Positions 21,269-30,987 of a stretch of 64,000 nt of DNA are shown here, in pieces. Numbering within the stretch: position 1 is the first letter of the stretch; every line of letters begins with the position of its first letter. Made by a program: the position numbers and the translations under genes. This DNA is from Bifidobacterium myosotis (GTDB taxonomy: Bacteria > Actinomycetota > Actinomycetes > Actinomycetales > Bifidobacteriaceae): assembly GCF_002259745.1 (NCBI RefSeq), contig NZ_MWWW01000002.1:186106-250105 (forward strand). The letters are read 5' to 3'. The notes beneath the pieces were generated by a model. It worked only from the letters and a program-made list of their open reading frames with translations, made no database searches and had not been told where the DNA came from.

Positions 21269-21910
21269 ATGTCTAATCGCAAGGCTCTGCTGGGCAAGAA
21301 GCTCGGCATGTCTCAGGTGTGGGACGAGAACGGCTTCTTCGTGCCCGTCACGCTCGTCGACGTGTCCACCAACGTGGTGACCGCCGTCAAGACCGAGGAG
21401 TCCGATGGCTACAAGGCCGTCCAGCTCGGTTACGGCGCCATCGACCCGACCAAGGTGACCAAGCCGCTGGCTGGCCACTTCGCCAAGGCCGGTGTCACCC
21501 CGCGTCGTCACCTCGTCGAGGTGCGTACCGATGATGTCGATCAGTTCGAGCCGGGCCAGGAGCTGGCCGCCGATCTGTTCGAAGAGGGTTCCGAGGTCGA
21601 TGTGACCGGAACCACCAAGGGTAAGGGCTTCGCCGGCACCATCAAGCGCTGGGGCTTCAAGTCCTACCGTCGTTCCCACGGCTCTCACAAGAACGAGCGC
21701 CGTCCTGGTTCCGTGGGCGCATGCGCGACCCCGGGCCGTATTCTCAAGGGCAAGCGTATGGCCGGTCGCATGGGTCATGTGACCTCCACCGTCCTGAACC
21801 TGACCGTCGTTTCCTCCGATGTTGAGAACGGCATTCTCGCCATCAAGGGCGCCATTCCGGGCCCGAAGGGCGGCATCGTCGTTGTCCGCACGGCTGTGAA
21901 GGGAGCCTGA
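21269..21910 (+). CDS. rplC: 50S ribosomal protein L3
   Basis: This 213-residue L3 nucleates 50S assembly and contacts the peptidyl-transferase area through its loop (the [17 protein letters not shown] region). The [20 protein letters not shown] segment is characteristic. GGAGGAGG lies just before the ATG. The rplD start is 6 bases after the stop. Confidence 0.98.
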   Translation: MSNRKALLGKKLGMSQVWDENGFFVPVTLVDVSTNVVTAVKTEESDGYKAVQLGYGAIDPTKVTKPLAGHFAKAGVTPRRHLVEVRTDDVDQFEPGQELAADLFEEGSEVDVTGTTKGKGFAGTIKRWGFKSYRRSHGSHKNERRPGSVGACATPGRILKGKRMAGRMGHVTSTVLNLTVVSSDVENGILAIKGAIPGPKGGIVVVRTAVKGA

Positions 21911-21916
21911 TAAACC

Positions 21917-22576
21917 ATGGCAAACGTTTCTTTCAACGTCACTGACGCCAAGGGCCAGGCCACCGGTACCGTCGAGGCCCCGGCTGAGCTCTTCGGTGTC
22001 TCCAAAGAGGACATTCAGGCCCGTATCCCGCTGATCCACCAGGTCGTCATCGCCCAGCTCGCGGCTGCCCGCCAGGGCACCCACGCCGTCAAGAACCAGT
22101 CCAAGGTCTCCGGCGGCGGCAAGAAGCCGTGGAAGCAGAAGGGTACCGGTCGCGCCCGTCAGGGTTCGATCCGTGCGCCGCAGTGGGTCCACGGTGGCGT
22201 CGTCCACGGCCCGGTGCCGCGTAGCTACGCCCAGAACACCCCCAAGAAGATGAAGGCCGCGGCCCTGCGCTACGTCCTGTCCGACCGCGCCAACGCCGGC
22301 CGCATCGCCGTCGTGGACTTCGGCATCACCGATACCCCGTCCACCAAGGCCGCTATCGCCGCCCTGAACCCGGTCATCTCGGACAAGTTCGCCACGATCG
22401 TCTTCACTCGCGACAACATCAACGAGTGGATCTCCGTGCGCAACCTTCCGAACGTTCACCCGATTTTCGTCGATCAGCTCAACACGTACGACGTGGTCAC
22501 CGCGCAGTATGTGGTCTTCACCAAGGAAGCCCTCGAGGCTTTCGTGGCCGCCAAGACCGAGCCGAAGGAGGCCTGA
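21917..22576 (+). CDS. rplD: 50S ribosomal protein L4
   Basis: This 219-residue L4 lines the exit tunnel. The extended loop is visible around residues 45-90 with KPWKQKGTGRARQGSIRAPQ and a following HGGVVHGP-type segment. In enterobacteria L4 represses its own operon, but no matching leader structure could be confirmed here. It lies 6 bases before rplW. Confidence 0.97.
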   Translation: MANVSFNVTDAKGQATGTVEAPAELFGVSKEDIQARIPLIHQVVIAQLAAARQGTHAVKNQSKVSGGGKKPWKQKGTGRARQGSIRAPQWVHGGVVHGPVPRSYAQNTPKKMKAAALRYVLSDRANAGRIAVVDFGITDTPSTKAAIAALNPVISDKFATIVFTRDNINEWISVRNLPNVHPIFVDQLNTYDVVTAQYVVFTKEALEAFVAAKTEPKEA

Positions 22577-22581
22577 TTTAG

Positions 22582-22878
22582 ATGGTCGCTATTCACAAGC
22601 CCGCACATGACGTGATTCTCAAGCCGGTGGTCTCCGAGAAGAGCTACGCCGCTTCCGATCGCGGTCAGTACACCTTCGTGGTTGCTCAGGACGCGAACAA
22701 GGTCCAGATCAAGCAGGCTATCGAAGAGATCTTCAAGGTCAAGGTGACGAACGTCAACACCCTCAACCGCGCCGGCAAGAAGCAGCGCACCCGCACCGGT
22801 TTCGGTTACCGCGTCTCCCAGAAGCGCGCGATCGTGACCGTCGCCGAGGGCCAGACGATCGATATCTTTGGCAACTGA
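22582..22878 (+). CDS. rplW: 50S ribosomal protein L23
   Basis: This 98-residue L23 sits at the tunnel exit, where trigger factor and SRP dock. The conserved [13 protein letters not shown] and [22 protein letters not shown] segments are clear. Length is normal for actinobacteria. There is a 36-base gap to rplB. Confidence 0.97.
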   Translation: MVAIHKPAHDVILKPVVSEKSYAASDRGQYTFVVAQDANKVQIKQAIEEIFKVKVTNVNTLNRAGKKQRTRTGFGYRVSQKRAIVTVAEGQTIDIFGN

Positions 22879-22914
22879 AGGCTAGCCGAGAAAAGTTAAA
22901 GGAAGAACTACATT

Positions 22915-23745
22915 ATGGCTATCCGCGTTTACAAGCCGACTTCCGCAGGCCGCCGCAACGCCTCCGTCTCGGACTTCTCCGAGCTGACGCGTTCCACGCC
23001 TGAGAAGTCGCTGGTTCGCAAGAATTCCAAGACTGGTGGTCGTAACTCCTACGGCCGCATCACCTCCCGTCACCGCGGTGGCGGCCACAAGCGCCAGTAC
23101 CGTCTCATCGACTTCAAGCGTTGGGACAAGGACGGCGTGCCGGCCAAGGTTGCCGAGATCGAGTACGATCCGAACCGTTCCGCCCGCATCGCCCTCCTGC
23201 ACTTCGCCGATGGCGAGAAGCGCTACATCATCGCGCCGAAGGGCATCAAGCAGGGTGACGTCATCGAGACCGGTGCCCAGGCCGATATCAAGCCGGGCAA
23301 CAACCTGCCGCTGGCCAACATCCCGACCGGTACCGTGGTGCACGCGATTGAGCTGAAGCCGCTCGGCGGCGCCAAGATCGCCCGTTCCGCCGGTACTGCC
23401 GTCCAGCTCGTCGCCAAGGATGGCGCCTACGCCCAGCTGCGTATGCCGTCCGGCGAAATCCGCAACGTCGACGCGCGCTGCCGCGCTACCGTCGGCGAGG
23501 TCGGCAACGAGGACCACGCCAACATCCAGCTCGGTAAGGCCGGTCGTGCTCGTTGGATGGGCAAGCGCCCGATCACCCGTGGTGAGTCCATGAACCCGGT
23601 CGACCACCCGCACGGCGGTCGTACCCGCGGTGGCAAGCCGCCGGTTTCCCCGTGGGGCAAGGGCGAGGTTCGTACTCGTCGTCCGAAGAAGGCTTCGAAC
23701 AAGATGATTGTTCGTCGTCGTCCGTCCGGCAAGAACCGCAAGTAA
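22915..23745 (+). CDS. rplB: 50S ribosomal protein L2
   Basis: This 276-residue L2 is needed for subunit joining and peptidyl transfer. It has the N-terminal [15 protein letters not shown], the [18 protein letters not shown] segment and the invariant [18 protein letters not shown] loop with its key histidine. An AAAGGAAGAA ribosome binding site precedes it. Confidence 0.98.
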   Translation: MAIRVYKPTSAGRRNASVSDFSELTRSTPEKSLVRKNSKTGGRNSYGRITSRHRGGGHKRQYRLIDFKRWDKDGVPAKVAEIEYDPNRSARIALLHFADGEKRYIIAPKGIKQGDVIETGAQADIKPGNNLPLANIPTGTVVHAIELKPLGGAKIARSAGTAVQLVAKDGAYAQLRMPSGEIRNVDARCRATVGEVGNEDHANIQLGKAGRARWMGKRPITRGESMNPVDHPHGGRTRGGKPPVSPWGKGEVRTRRPKKASNKMIVRRRPSGKNRK

Positions 23746-23760
23746 GGGAGTATCGAGAAG

Positions 23761-24039
23761 ATGACTCGTAGCATCAAGAAGGGCCCCTTCGTCGACGCCC
23801 ACTTGCAGAAGAAAGTCGACGAGCAGAACGAGAAGGGCACCAAGAACGTCATCAAGACGTGGTCCCGTCGTTCGATGATCACTCCTGATTTCATCGGACA
23901 CACCTTCGCCGTTCATGATGGTCGCAAGCATGTCCCGGTGTTCGTCACCGAGGCCATGGTTGGTCACAAGCTGGGTGAGTTCGCCCCCACGAAGACCTTC
24001 AAGGGTCACGTGAAGGACGACAAGAAGGCCCGCCGCTAA
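23761..24039 (+). CDS. rpsS: 30S ribosomal protein S19
   Basis: This 92-residue S19 of the small-subunit head starts [19 protein letters not shown], the family hallmark, and carries [20 protein letters not shown]. It has the expected length and GGGAGTATCGAGAAG upstream. It follows rplB by 15 bases in the S10 operon. Confidence 0.98.
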   Translation: MTRSIKKGPFVDAHLQKKVDEQNEKGTKNVIKTWSRRSMITPDFIGHTFAVHDGRKHVPVFVTEAMVGHKLGEFAPTKTFKGHVKDDKKARR

Positions 24040-24055
24040 GGATAAGGAATAGAAC

Positions 24056-24415
24056 ATGGAAGCTAAAGCAATCGCTCGTCACGTCCGCGTGACGCCGCGC
24101 AAGGCTCGCCGCATGGTCGACCTCATCCGCGGCAAGAAGGCGACCGACGCCGTCACCATTTTGAAGTTCGCCCCTCAGGCTGCGGCCCTGCCGGTCCGCA
24201 AGACCCTGGAGAGCGCCATCGCCAACGCCCGCGTGAAGGCCGACAAGGCCGGCGAGCCGTTCCGCGAGAACGACCTGTACATCAAGGAGACCTTCGTTGA
24301 CGAAGGCGTGACCCTCAAGCGCTTCCGCGCTCGTGCCCAGGGCCGTGCCGCTCGCATCAACAAGCGCACCTCCCACATCACGGTCGTCGTGGCTAACAAG
24401 GAAGGAGCCCGCTAA
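24056..24415 (+). CDS. rplV: 50S ribosomal protein L22
   Basis: This 119-residue L22 lines the nascent-chain tunnel. It begins with [18 protein letters not shown] and ends in the conserved beta-hairpin/tail region [16 protein letters not shown]. Macrolide-relevant loop residues lie in the [15 protein letters not shown] segment. It precedes rpsC by two bases. Confidence 0.97.
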   Translation: MEAKAIARHVRVTPRKARRMVDLIRGKKATDAVTILKFAPQAAALPVRKTLESAIANARVKADKAGEPFRENDLYIKETFVDEGVTLKRFRARAQGRAARINKRTSHITVVVANKEGAR

Positions 24416-24417
24416 AG

Positions 24418-25221
24418 ATGGGTCAGAAGATCAATCCGTTTGGCTACCGTCTGGGCATCACCGAAAACCACCGCTCCAAGTGGTTCTCCGACTCCAACAA
24501 GGTCGGCGAACGCTACCGCGACTTCGTCCTTGAGGATGACAAGATCCGCAAGGAGATGAACAAGGATCTCGAGCGCGCCGGCGTGAGCAAGATCGTGATC
24601 GAGCGCACCCGTGACCGCGTCCGCGTCGACATCCACACCGCCCGCCCGGGCATCGTGATCGGTCGCCGTGGCGCCGAGGCCGAGAAGGTCCGCGCCAAGC
24701 TCGAGAAGCTGACCGGCAAGCAGGTCCAGCTCAACATCTTCGAAGTGAAGAACGCCGCCCTTGACGCCCAGCTGGTCGCCCAGGGCATCGCGGAGCAGCT
24801 GACCAACCGCGTCACCTTCCGTCGTGCCATGCGCAAGGCCCAGCAGGACGCCATGCGCGCCGGTGCCAAGGGTATCCGCATCAAGCTCTCCGGCCGTCTC
24901 GGCGGCGCGGAAATGAGCCGTTCCGAGTTCTACCGTGAGGGCCGCGTTCCGCTGCAGACCCTCCGCGCCCTCATCGATTACGGCTTCTTCGAGGCTCGTA
25001 CCACCTACGGCCGCATCGGCGTCAAGGTGTGGATCTACAAGGGCGACATGACCGAATCCGAGTTCGAAGAGCAGCAGGCTCAGCAGAACAACCGTCCGGG
25101 CCGTCGTGGCGGCGATCGCCGCCCGCGCCGTGGCAACCGTTCTGCCGCCCCGCAGGCCGCCGAGGCCCCGAAGGCCGAGGCTCCCGCCGCGGCTGCCGAC
25201 GCTGCAGAAACGAAGGAGTGA
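24418..25221 (+). CDS. rpsC: 30S ribosomal protein S3
   Basis: This 267-residue S3 guards the mRNA entry channel. Conserved parts are [14 protein letters not shown], the KH domain with [15 protein letters not shown], and the C-terminal [20 protein letters not shown]. The last 50 residues are an Arg/Gly then Ala/Glu/Pro-rich tail, longer than in E. coli and typical of actinobacteria. Confidence 0.98.
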   Translation: MGQKINPFGYRLGITENHRSKWFSDSNKVGERYRDFVLEDDKIRKEMNKDLERAGVSKIVIERTRDRVRVDIHTARPGIVIGRRGAEAEKVRAKLEKLTGKQVQLNIFEVKNAALDAQLVAQGIAEQLTNRVTFRRAMRKAQQDAMRAGAKGIRIKLSGRLGGAEMSRSEFYREGRVPLQTLRALIDYGFFEARTTYGRIGVKVWIYKGDMTESEFEEQQAQQNNRPGRRGGDRRPRRGNRSAAPQAAEAPKAEAPAAAADAAETKE

Positions 25222-25227
25222 GCAAGA

Positions 25228-25647
25228 ATGCTTATCCCCAAGAGGACTAAGTACCGCAAGCAGCACCGCCCCGTGCGTTCTGGCATGTCCAAGGGCGGCA
25301 ACGAGATCAACTTCGGTGATTTCGGTATCCAGGCTCTTGCCCCGGCCTACGTGACCAACCGTCAGATCGAAGCCGCCCGTATCGCCATGACCCGTTACAT
25401 CAAGCGTGGCGGTCGTGTGTGGATCACGATCTTCCCGGATCGTCCGCTGACCAAGCACGCGCTCGGTGCCCGAATGGGTTCCGGTAAGGGTGCCCCGGAG
25501 TTCTGGATCGCCAACATCCGCCCCGGTCGTGTGATGTTCGAGATCGGTGGTGTGTCCGAGGACGTCGCTCGCGAGGCTCTGCGCCGCGCCATCGACAAGC
25601 TCCCGATGAAGTGCCGCATTATCGCACGTGAAGGTGGTGATATCTGA
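25228..25647 (+). CDS. rplP: 50S ribosomal protein L16
   Basis: This 139-residue L16 stabilises A-site tRNA. It starts [16 protein letters not shown] and contains [19 protein letters not shown], both hallmarks. Its last base overlaps the first base of the rpmC ATG (TGATG), suggesting translational coupling. Confidence 0.98.
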   Translation: MLIPKRTKYRKQHRPVRSGMSKGGNEINFGDFGIQALAPAYVTNRQIEAARIAMTRYIKRGGRVWITIFPDRPLTKHALGARMGSGKGAPEFWIANIRPGRVMFEIGGVSEDVAREALRRAIDKLPMKCRIIAREGGDI

Positions 25648-25898
25648 TGGCAGTCGGTACCGCTGAATACTCCATCAAGAATCTCAACGAGAAGACCAAC
25701 GCCGAGATCGAGGGCTTCCTGAAGAAGTCCAAGGAAGAGCTGTTCAACCTGCGCTTCCAGTCCGCTACCGGTCAGCTCGAGAACACTGCCCGTCTCAAGG
25801 CCGTCAAGCATGACATCGCCCGCATGTACACCGTGCTGCGCGAGCGTGAGCTTGGCATCAGCCAGGAGCCGGCCGCTACCGAATCCAAGGAGAAGTGA
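25647..25898 (+). CDS. rpmC: 50S ribosomal protein L29
   Basis: This 83-residue L29 lies near the tunnel exit. The LRV-like coiled region [20 protein letters not shown] is diagnostic. About 15 residues at the C-terminus extend past the usual length and are Glu/Ala-rich. The start overlaps the rplP stop by one base. Confidence 0.95.
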   Translation: MAVGTAEYSIKNLNEKTNAEIEGFLKKSKEELFNLRFQSATGQLENTARLKAVKHDIARMYTVLRERELGISQEPAATESKEK

Positions 25899-25900
25899 TT

Positions 25901-26161
25901 ATGGCTGAAGAGCGTAACTTCCGTAAGGTTCGCCGCGGCTACGTCGTGTCCGAAGCCATGGACAAGACGATCACCGTCGAGCTCGAGAAGCGCGCCACCC
26001 ACCCGCTGTACGGCAAGGTTGTGCGCACCACCAAGAAGGTCAAGGCTCATGATGAACACAACGAAGCCCACGTTGGCGACCTTGTGAGTATTATGGAGAC
26101 TCGGCCTCTGAGCAAGACCAAGCGCTGGCGTCTCGAATCCATTATCGAGCGCGCTAAGTAA
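25901..26161 (+). CDS. rpsQ: 30S ribosomal protein S17
   Basis: This 86-residue S17 is an OB-fold primary 16S binder with [39 protein letters not shown] and [18 protein letters not shown]. The ATG at 25901 follows GGAGAAGTGATT; an earlier in-frame ATT start would add only two residues. It is the last gene before a large hairpin that divides the S10 and spc parts. Confidence 0.97.
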   Translation: MAEERNFRKVRRGYVVSEAMDKTITVELEKRATHPLYGKVVRTTKKVKAHDEHNEAHVGDLVSIMETRPLSKTKRWRLESIIERAK

Positions 26162-26181
26162 GTAAAGTTCGGCAAGGCTCG

Positions 26182-26227
26182 CCATTTACCGGGGTGCTGT
26201 GGGCGACCACGGCATCCCGGTAAATGG
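26182..26227 (+). promoter_or_regulatory. 21-bp hairpin with GCGA tetraloop between rpsQ and rplN
   Basis: Left arm 26182-26202 and right arm 26207-26227 pair at all 21 positions, counting two G-U wobbles, around a GCGA loop of the GNRA class. The outer 12 bp (CCATTTACCGGG/CCCGGTAAATGG) are perfect. No T-run follows, so an RNase-processing, attenuator or stability role is more likely than simple termination. Confidence 0.75.
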
Positions 26228-26255
26228 GGAGAACCAGCTCGGCTAAGGAGAATCA

Positions 26256-26624
26256 ATGATTCAGCAGGAAACGCGGCTTCATGTCGCCGACAACACGGGT
26301 GCGAAGGAACTCCTCGCTATCCGAGTGCTCGGCGGATCGAAGCGACGCTATGCCGGCATCGGCGACGTGATCGTCGCCTCCGTCAAGGACGCCATCCCCG
26401 GCGGGTCGGTCAAGAAGGGCGATGTGGTGAAGGCCGTTGTCGTCCGCACTGTCAAGGAATCCCGTCGTAACGATGGTTCCTACATTAAGTTCGACGAGAA
26501 CGCCGCCGTCATTCTCGGCTCCGGCCGTGAACCGAAGGGCACTCGTATCTTCGGACCGGTTGGTCGTGAACTGCGTGAGCAGAAGTTCATGAAGATCGTG
26601 TCCCTCGCCCCGGAGGTGATCTGA
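26256..26624 (+). CDS. rplN: 50S ribosomal protein L14
   Basis: This 122-residue L14 sits at the subunit interface and is the first gene of the spc part. It has [31 protein letters not shown] and [20 protein letters not shown], matching the family without gaps. A GGAGAATCA site precedes the ATG, downstream of the large hairpin. Confidence 0.98.
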   Translation: MIQQETRLHVADNTGAKELLAIRVLGGSKRRYAGIGDVIVASVKDAIPGGSVKKGDVVKAVVVRTVKESRRNDGSYIKFDENAAVILGSGREPKGTRIFGPVGRELREQKFMKIVSLAPEVI

Positions 26625-26625
26625 C

Positions 26626-26961
26626 ATGGTAGCCAAGATCAAGAGCGGCGACCTGGTCAAGGTCATCCGCGGCAAGGACCGCGGCAAGGAGGGCACCGTC
26701 AAGCAGGTGCTGCCCAACGACCGACTCATCGTCGAAGGCGTGCAGATCGTCAAGAAGCACGTGCGCGCCACGCAGCAGGGCCAGCAGGCTGGCATCGTGT
26801 CTGTCGAGGCTCCGATCCATCGCTCCAACGTGATGGTCATCGACCCGGAGACCAAGCAGCCGACCCGCGTGGGCGTCACCATCAAGGAAGAGGCGCGTGA
26901 CGGCAAGGTGAAGACCGTGCGCGTGCGCGTCGCCAAGAAGTCCGGAAAGGAGCTGGCATGA
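26626..26961 (+). CDS. rplX: 50S ribosomal protein L24
   Basis: This 111-residue L24 starts assembly of the 50S subunit. The KOW motif [20 protein letters not shown] is clear at residues 5-25. It follows rplN by one base and overlaps rplE by 4 bases (ATGA), typical of tightly coupled spc genes. Confidence 0.97.
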   Translation: MVAKIKSGDLVKVIRGKDRGKEGTVKQVLPNDRLIVEGVQIVKKHVRATQQGQQAGIVSVEAPIHRSNVMVIDPETKQPTRVGVTIKEEARDGKVKTVRVRVAKKSGKELA

Positions 26962-27530
26962 CCGATACTACCGTCGAAGCGCCGGCCACCCCGCGCTTGA
27001 AGGTCAAGTACAACGAGGAGATTATCCCGGAGCTCGAGAAGGAGTTCAAGTACTCCAACCCGATGCAGGTTGCTCGCCTCCAGAAGGTCGTCGTCTCCAT
27101 GGGTGTGGGTGCCGCCGCTCGCGACTCCAAGCTCATCGAAGGCGCCGTCAAGGACCTCACCGTGATCACCGGCCAGAAGCCGAAGATCACCAAGGCCAAG
27201 AAGTCCGTCGCGCAGTTCCACCTGCGTGAGGGCCAGGCCATCGGTGCGTACGTCACCCTGCGTGGCGACCGCATGTGGGAGTTCCTCGATCGTCTGCTGA
27301 CCTTGGCGCTGCCCCGTATCCGCGACTTCCGCGGCATCAACGGCCACCAGTTTGATGGCCAGGGCAACTACAACTTTGGTCTCACCGAGCAGTCCATGTT
27401 CCACGAGATCGATCCCGATTCGATCGATCACGTGCGCGGTATGGACATCACCGTGGTGACCTCCACCAAGGACGACAAGGAAGCCTACGCCCTGCTCAAG
27501 CAGCTCGGCTTCCCCTTCAAGGAGAACTGA
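26958..27530 (+). CDS. rplE: 50S ribosomal protein L5
   Basis: This 190-residue L5 binds 5S rRNA and P-site tRNA. Motifs are [40 protein letters not shown] and the C-terminal [10 protein letters not shown] 15-residue Thr/Ala/Pro N-terminal tail is actinobacterial. It overlaps rplX by 4 bases and precedes rpsN by one base. Confidence 0.98.
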   Translation: MTDTTVEAPATPRLKVKYNEEIIPELEKEFKYSNPMQVARLQKVVVSMGVGAAARDSKLIEGAVKDLTVITGQKPKITKAKKSVAQFHLREGQAIGAYVTLRGDRMWEFLDRLLTLALPRIRDFRGINGHQFDGQGNYNFGLTEQSMFHEIDPDSIDHVRGMDITVVTSTKDDKEAYALLKQLGFPFKEN

Positions 27531-27531
27531 T

Positions 27532-27717
27532 ATGGCAAAAACCGCTCTGAAGAACAAGGCGGCCGGCAAGCCGAAGTTCAAGGTGCGCGCGTACACGCGC
27601 TGCCAGGTCTGCGGTCGTCCCCACTCCGTCTACCGCAAGTTCGGCCTGTGCCGCATCTGCCTTCGTGAGAAGGCCCACCGCGGCGAGCTGCCCGGAGTTA
27701 CGAAGTCCAGTTGGTAA
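27532..27717 (+). CDS. rpsZ: 30S ribosomal protein S14, zinc-binding type
   Basis: This 61-residue type Z S14 keeps both CxxC pairs: [11 protein letters not shown] and GLCRICLRE. Most genomes with the short zinc form use it as the main S14; whether a zinc-independent copy exists elsewhere cannot be seen here. It ends in the family tail GVTKSSW. Confidence 0.97.
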   Translation: MAKTALKNKAAGKPKFKVRAYTRCQVCGRPHSVYRKFGLCRICLREKAHRGELPGVTKSSW

Positions 27718-27805
27718 ACATCGACGCTGAAGGTCCGCGGCCCGTTCCGCCCGTTGGGGCGGACGAGCGGCGGAAACCACGGCGAGAAAGGGCGTGAAGC
27801 CCAAA

Positions 27806-28204
27806 ATGACAATGACAGATCCGATCGCAGACATGCTGACTCGTCTGCGTAACGCGAGCGCGGCCAAGCACGAAACCGTGGATATGCCGTACTCCAAGTT
27901 CAAGGCGAACATCGCCGAGATCCTGAAGCGCGAAGGTTACATCAAGGACTTCTCCGCTAAGGAAGCCAAGGTCGGTCAGACGCTTGAGGTCACCCTCAAG
28001 TACGGTCCGAACGGTGAGCGTTCCATTCAGGGCATCAAGCGCATCTCCAAGCCGGGCCTTCGCCGTTACGCGAAGTCCGACTCCCTGCCGATGCCGCTCG
28101 GTGGTCTGGGTATCGCCATCATCTCGACCTCCTCGGGACTGCTGACTCAGAAGGAATGCCTCGACCGGGGCATTGGCGGCGAGATTGTCGCCTTCGTGTG
28201 GTGA
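27806..28204 (+). CDS. rpsH: 30S ribosomal protein S8
   Basis: This 132-residue S8 binds the 16S central domain. The start is set at [17 protein letters not shown], matching homologs; a GTG at 27794 would add four unlike residues. The C-terminal [20 protein letters not shown] is diagnostic. The 88-base gap after rpsZ holds a CCGCCC/GGGCGG hairpin that could be a regulatory site. Confidence 0.97.
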   Translation: MTMTDPIADMLTRLRNASAAKHETVDMPYSKFKANIAEILKREGYIKDFSAKEAKVGQTLEVTLKYGPNGERSIQGIKRISKPGLRRYAKSDSLPMPLGGLGIAIISTSSGLLTQKECLDRGIGGEIVAFVW

Positions 28205-28221
28205 GAAAGGAGAGCTGAAAC

Positions 28222-28761
28222 ATGGCATCGCATATTGGTAAGCTCCCCATCGCCATCCCTGCTGGCGTTGAAGTCAAGATCGAGGGTCAGTCCTTCTCCG
28301 CCAAGGGCGCGAAGGGCTCCGACTCCTACGAGCTGCCGGAAGGCATCACCGCCGTCGTCGAGGGCAACGAGATCATCGTCACCCCGGCCGACGACCTGCG
28401 TCCGACCCGTGCCAAGCACGGTCTGGCCCGCTCCATCATGGCCGGTATGGTCAAGGGCGTGCACGATGGCTACTCCAAGACCCTGCAGATCGTCGGCACC
28501 GGTTACCGCGCCGTCGCCAAGGGCCAGGGCATCGAGTTCTTCCTCGGCTACTCCCACACCATTACCGTCAACCCGCCGGCTGGCATCTCCTTCGAGATTC
28601 CGAACCCGAACACGGTAGTCGTCAAGGGCACCGACAAGCAGGTTGTGGGTCAGGTCGCCGCCAACATCCGCAAGCTGCGTGCTCCGGAACCCTACAAGGG
28701 CAAGGGCATCAAGTACGCTGACGAGCACATCCTGCGCAAGGCTGGAAAGGCTGGTAAGTGA
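28222..28761 (+). CDS. rplF: 50S ribosomal protein L6
   Basis: This 179-residue L6 lies near the factor-binding site. It shows the two-repeat fold, with [18 protein letters not shown] at the start, [20 protein letters not shown] in the middle and the C-terminal signature [12 protein letters not shown]. An AAAGGAGAGC site precedes the ATG. It is one base from rplR. Confidence 0.98.
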   Translation: MASHIGKLPIAIPAGVEVKIEGQSFSAKGAKGSDSYELPEGITAVVEGNEIIVTPADDLRPTRAKHGLARSIMAGMVKGVHDGYSKTLQIVGTGYRAVAKGQGIEFFLGYSHTITVNPPAGISFEIPNPNTVVVKGTDKQVVGQVAANIRKLRAPEPYKGKGIKYADEHILRKAGKAGK

Positions 28762-28762
28762 T

Positions 28763-29134
28763 ATGAGCGTCAAGATTCTCGGAAAAGGCAAGAAGGTCGC
28801 TCTCAAGCGTCGTCACGCGCGTATCCGCAAGCGCATCTCCGGCACCGCCGAGCGTCCGCGCCTGGTGGTCACCCGTTCCAACCGCCACATGGTTGCCCAG
28901 GTGGTCGACGATACCAAGGGCATGACTCTGGTGTCCGCCTCCACCCTGCAGGCCGATTTCAACGGCTTCGAGGGCACCAAGGTTGAGGCCGCCAAGAAGG
29001 TCGGCGAGCTCATCGCCGAGAAGGCCAAGGCCGCCGGCATCACCGAGGTCGTGTTCGACCGCGGTGGCAACAAGTACACCGGTCGCGTCGCAGCCGTTGC
29101 TGAAGGCGCCCGCGAGGGAGGTCTTGCACTGTGA
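28763..29134 (+). CDS. rplR: 50S ribosomal protein L18
   Basis: This 123-residue L18 is a 5S rRNA partner. Recognised by [20 protein letters not shown] and the C-terminal [20 protein letters not shown]. The ATG at 28763 follows the rplF stop by one base and uses GGAAAGGCTGGTAA as ribosome binding site. Its stop overlaps the GTG start of rpsE (GTGA). Confidence 0.97.
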   Translation: MSVKILGKGKKVALKRRHARIRKRISGTAERPRLVVTRSNRHMVAQVVDDTKGMTLVSASTLQADFNGFEGTKVEAAKKVGELIAEKAKAAGITEVVFDRGGNKYTGRVAAVAEGAREGGLAL

Positions 29135-29862
29135 GCGACAACGAAACGAAGGAAACCCAAGTGGCTGAAGAAACTCAGAACACTGTGGCGACCGAATCCA
29201 ACAACGAGGACCGCAAGGGTCGTCGTGGCCAGCGCGGTGAAGGCCGTCGCGGCGAGCGTCGCAACCGTCGTGAGGAGAACCACGGCGACGAGATGCTCGA
29301 TCGCGTGGTGACCATCAACCGTGTGTCCAAGACCCACAAGGGTGGCCGTACCTTCAGCTTCGCCGCCCTGGTTGTGGTTGGCGACGGCAACGGCACCGTG
29401 GGTGTCGGCTACGGCAAGTCCCGTGAGGTCCCGGCCGCCATCGCCAAGGGCCAGCTCGACGCCAAGAAGCACATGTTCACTGTGCCGCGCGTCAAGGGCA
29501 CCATCACCCACCCGGTTCAGGGTCACGACGCCGCCGGCACCGTCCTGCTGCGTCCGGCCGCTCCCGGTACCGGTGTAATCGCCGGTGGCTCCGTGCGCGC
29601 CGTCATGGAGTGCGCGGGCATCACCGACGTGCTGTCCAAGTCGATGGGTTCCGCCACCGCGGTCAACGTGGTGCGCGCTACCGTCGCCGCCCTCAAGCAG
29701 CTTGAGGAGCCGGAGGAGATTGCCGCTCGTCGTGGCCTGACCCTCAACGAGGTCGCTCCGGACGCCCTGCTGCGTGCCCGTGCCGCCGGCATCGCCGAGG
29801 CTCGCAAGGCCCGCGAGGAGGCTGCCGCTAAGGCCGCCGCCGACGAGAAGGATGGTGAGTGA
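29131..29862 (+). CDS. rpsE: 30S ribosomal protein S5
   Basis: This 243-residue S5 acts in decoding fidelity. The first 70 residues are a charged Arg/Glu/Gly-rich extension; the canonical core begins at [20 protein letters not shown]. It contains [20 protein letters not shown] and [18 protein letters not shown]. The C-terminus is another Ala/Glu-rich tail. The GTG start overlaps the rplR stop. Confidence 0.97.
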   Translation: MSDNETKETQVAEETQNTVATESNNEDRKGRRGQRGEGRRGERRNRREENHGDEMLDRVVTINRVSKTHKGGRTFSFAALVVVGDGNGTVGVGYGKSREVPAAIAKGQLDAKKHMFTVPRVKGTITHPVQGHDAAGTVLLRPAAPGTGVIAGGSVRAVMECAGITDVLSKSMGSATAVNVVRATVAALKQLEEPEEIAARRGLTLNEVAPDALLRARAAGIAEARKAREEAAAKAAADEKDGE

Positions 29863-29867
29863 TTCCC

Positions 29868-30053
29868 ATGGCTAAGAACCTGAAGATTACCCTGCATCAC
29901 GGCATCGTGAACCGTACCCCGGCTCAGCGCGCCACCGTCAAGACCCTCGGCCTGAACAAGATCGGCAAGACCGTTGTCCGTCCGGACACCCCGGCCAACC
30001 GTGGTCTGGTGAACGCCGTGCGCCACCTGGTCACCGTCGAGGAGGTTGACTGA
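29868..30053 (+). CDS. rpmD: 50S ribosomal protein L30
   Basis: This 61-residue L30 has [20 protein letters not shown] followed by [20 protein letters not shown], the core of the family. The start MAKNLK at 29868 is chosen over an upstream in-frame codon three residues earlier because of homolog length and the GGTGAGTGATTCCC spacing. Confidence 0.96.
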   Translation: MAKNLKITLHHGIVNRTPAQRATVKTLGLNKIGKTVVRPDTPANRGLVNAVRHLVTVEEVD

Positions 30054-30055
30054 TT

Positions 30056-30508
30056 ATGGCAGATAACGAAATCCTGCAGATGCACGACCTGAAGCCCGCT
30101 CCGGGCGCCAACCGCGATCGTATCCGCGTTGGCCGTGGTGAGGGCTCCAAGGGTAAGACCGCCGGCCGTGGCTTCAAGGGCCAGACGAAGCGTTACCACG
30201 TTCGTCCGGGCTTTGAAGGTGGCCAGCTGCCGCTGTACATGCGCCTGCCGAAGCTTCGTGGCTTCAAGAACCCGTTCCGCGTCGAATTCCAGGTCGTCAA
30301 CATCGCCAAGCTCGCTGAGGTCTTCCCTCAGGGTGGCGAAGTGACCGTTGCCGATCTGGTCGCCAAGGGTGTCGTCCGTGACGGCGCTCCGGTGAAGGTG
30401 CTGGGCGATGGCGAGACCACCGTTGCGTTCACCCTCAAGGGTGTGAAGGCTTCGGCTTCCGCCAAGGCCAAGATCGAAGCCGCTGGCGGCTCCATCTCCG
30501 AGGACTGA
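30056..30508 (+). CDS. rplO: 50S ribosomal protein L15
   Basis: This 150-residue L15 is a late 50S assembly protein. Family parts are [32 protein letters not shown] and the C-terminal [10 protein letters not shown]. It is the last gene before a terminator and a 480-base gap to secY, so rplO and secY are probably not in one simple transcript. Confidence 0.98.
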   Translation: MADNEILQMHDLKPAPGANRDRIRVGRGEGSKGKTAGRGFKGQTKRYHVRPGFEGGQLPLYMRLPKLRGFKNPFRVEFQVVNIAKLAEVFPQGGEVTVADLVAKGVVRDGAPVKVLGDGETTVAFTLKGVKASASAKAKIEAAGGSISED

Positions 30509-30538
30509 GAGTCCCGCGGGGTGAACCGAATCTGATAT

Positions 30539-30574
30539 GTGGCCCCCGTTCGCCGATTGGTGGACGGGGGCCAC
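30539..30574 (+). terminator. Terminator after rplO
   Basis: The perfect stem GTGGCCCCCGT/ACGGGGGCCAC starts 31 bases after the rplO stop and is followed by TATTATCT. It likely ends or attenuates the S10-spc transcript. Confidence 0.8.
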
Positions 30575-30987
30575 TATTATCTATAGCTATTCGCAGTATG
30601 ATTACGGTCATTCTGAGCGCAGTGGGGGATTGGGCAACCACAAGGTGTCCTGTCTGGCGGACGCGCCATGGAAACGTCAGCGCTCGTCAGCGTGGATGAC
30701 GGGTGTGGATGATGGATGCCTGACGGTCCTATCCGGATCGCATCCGACGCACATAGCCGCCGACAGCTACGCAGCGATCGTTTCGATACCGGACCGGCAT
30801 CGAAACAGCAGGCGGATTCATGGAACGTCCGATGGTTGCACATGCCCCACCTCGTTCAGCATGACAGTACCGTTCAGCAAACATCCACGAGACATGCGGT
30901 GTCCTAAGTAGGCACTTTCGACTATGCTCGGTTTTTAGTTTGTGTAATTTTGCACGCCCGTTGGCGTGTCATAGGGAGGAAACCCAG
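30575..30987 (+). other. Upstream region of secY
   Basis: About 410 bases without a supported gene. A TATGCT at 30923-30928 could be a -10 box but lacks a good -35 partner at 17 bases. A T-rich tract follows (30930-30950), then the secY ribosome binding site. A separate secY promoter is inferred from the preceding terminator. Confidence 0.4.
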
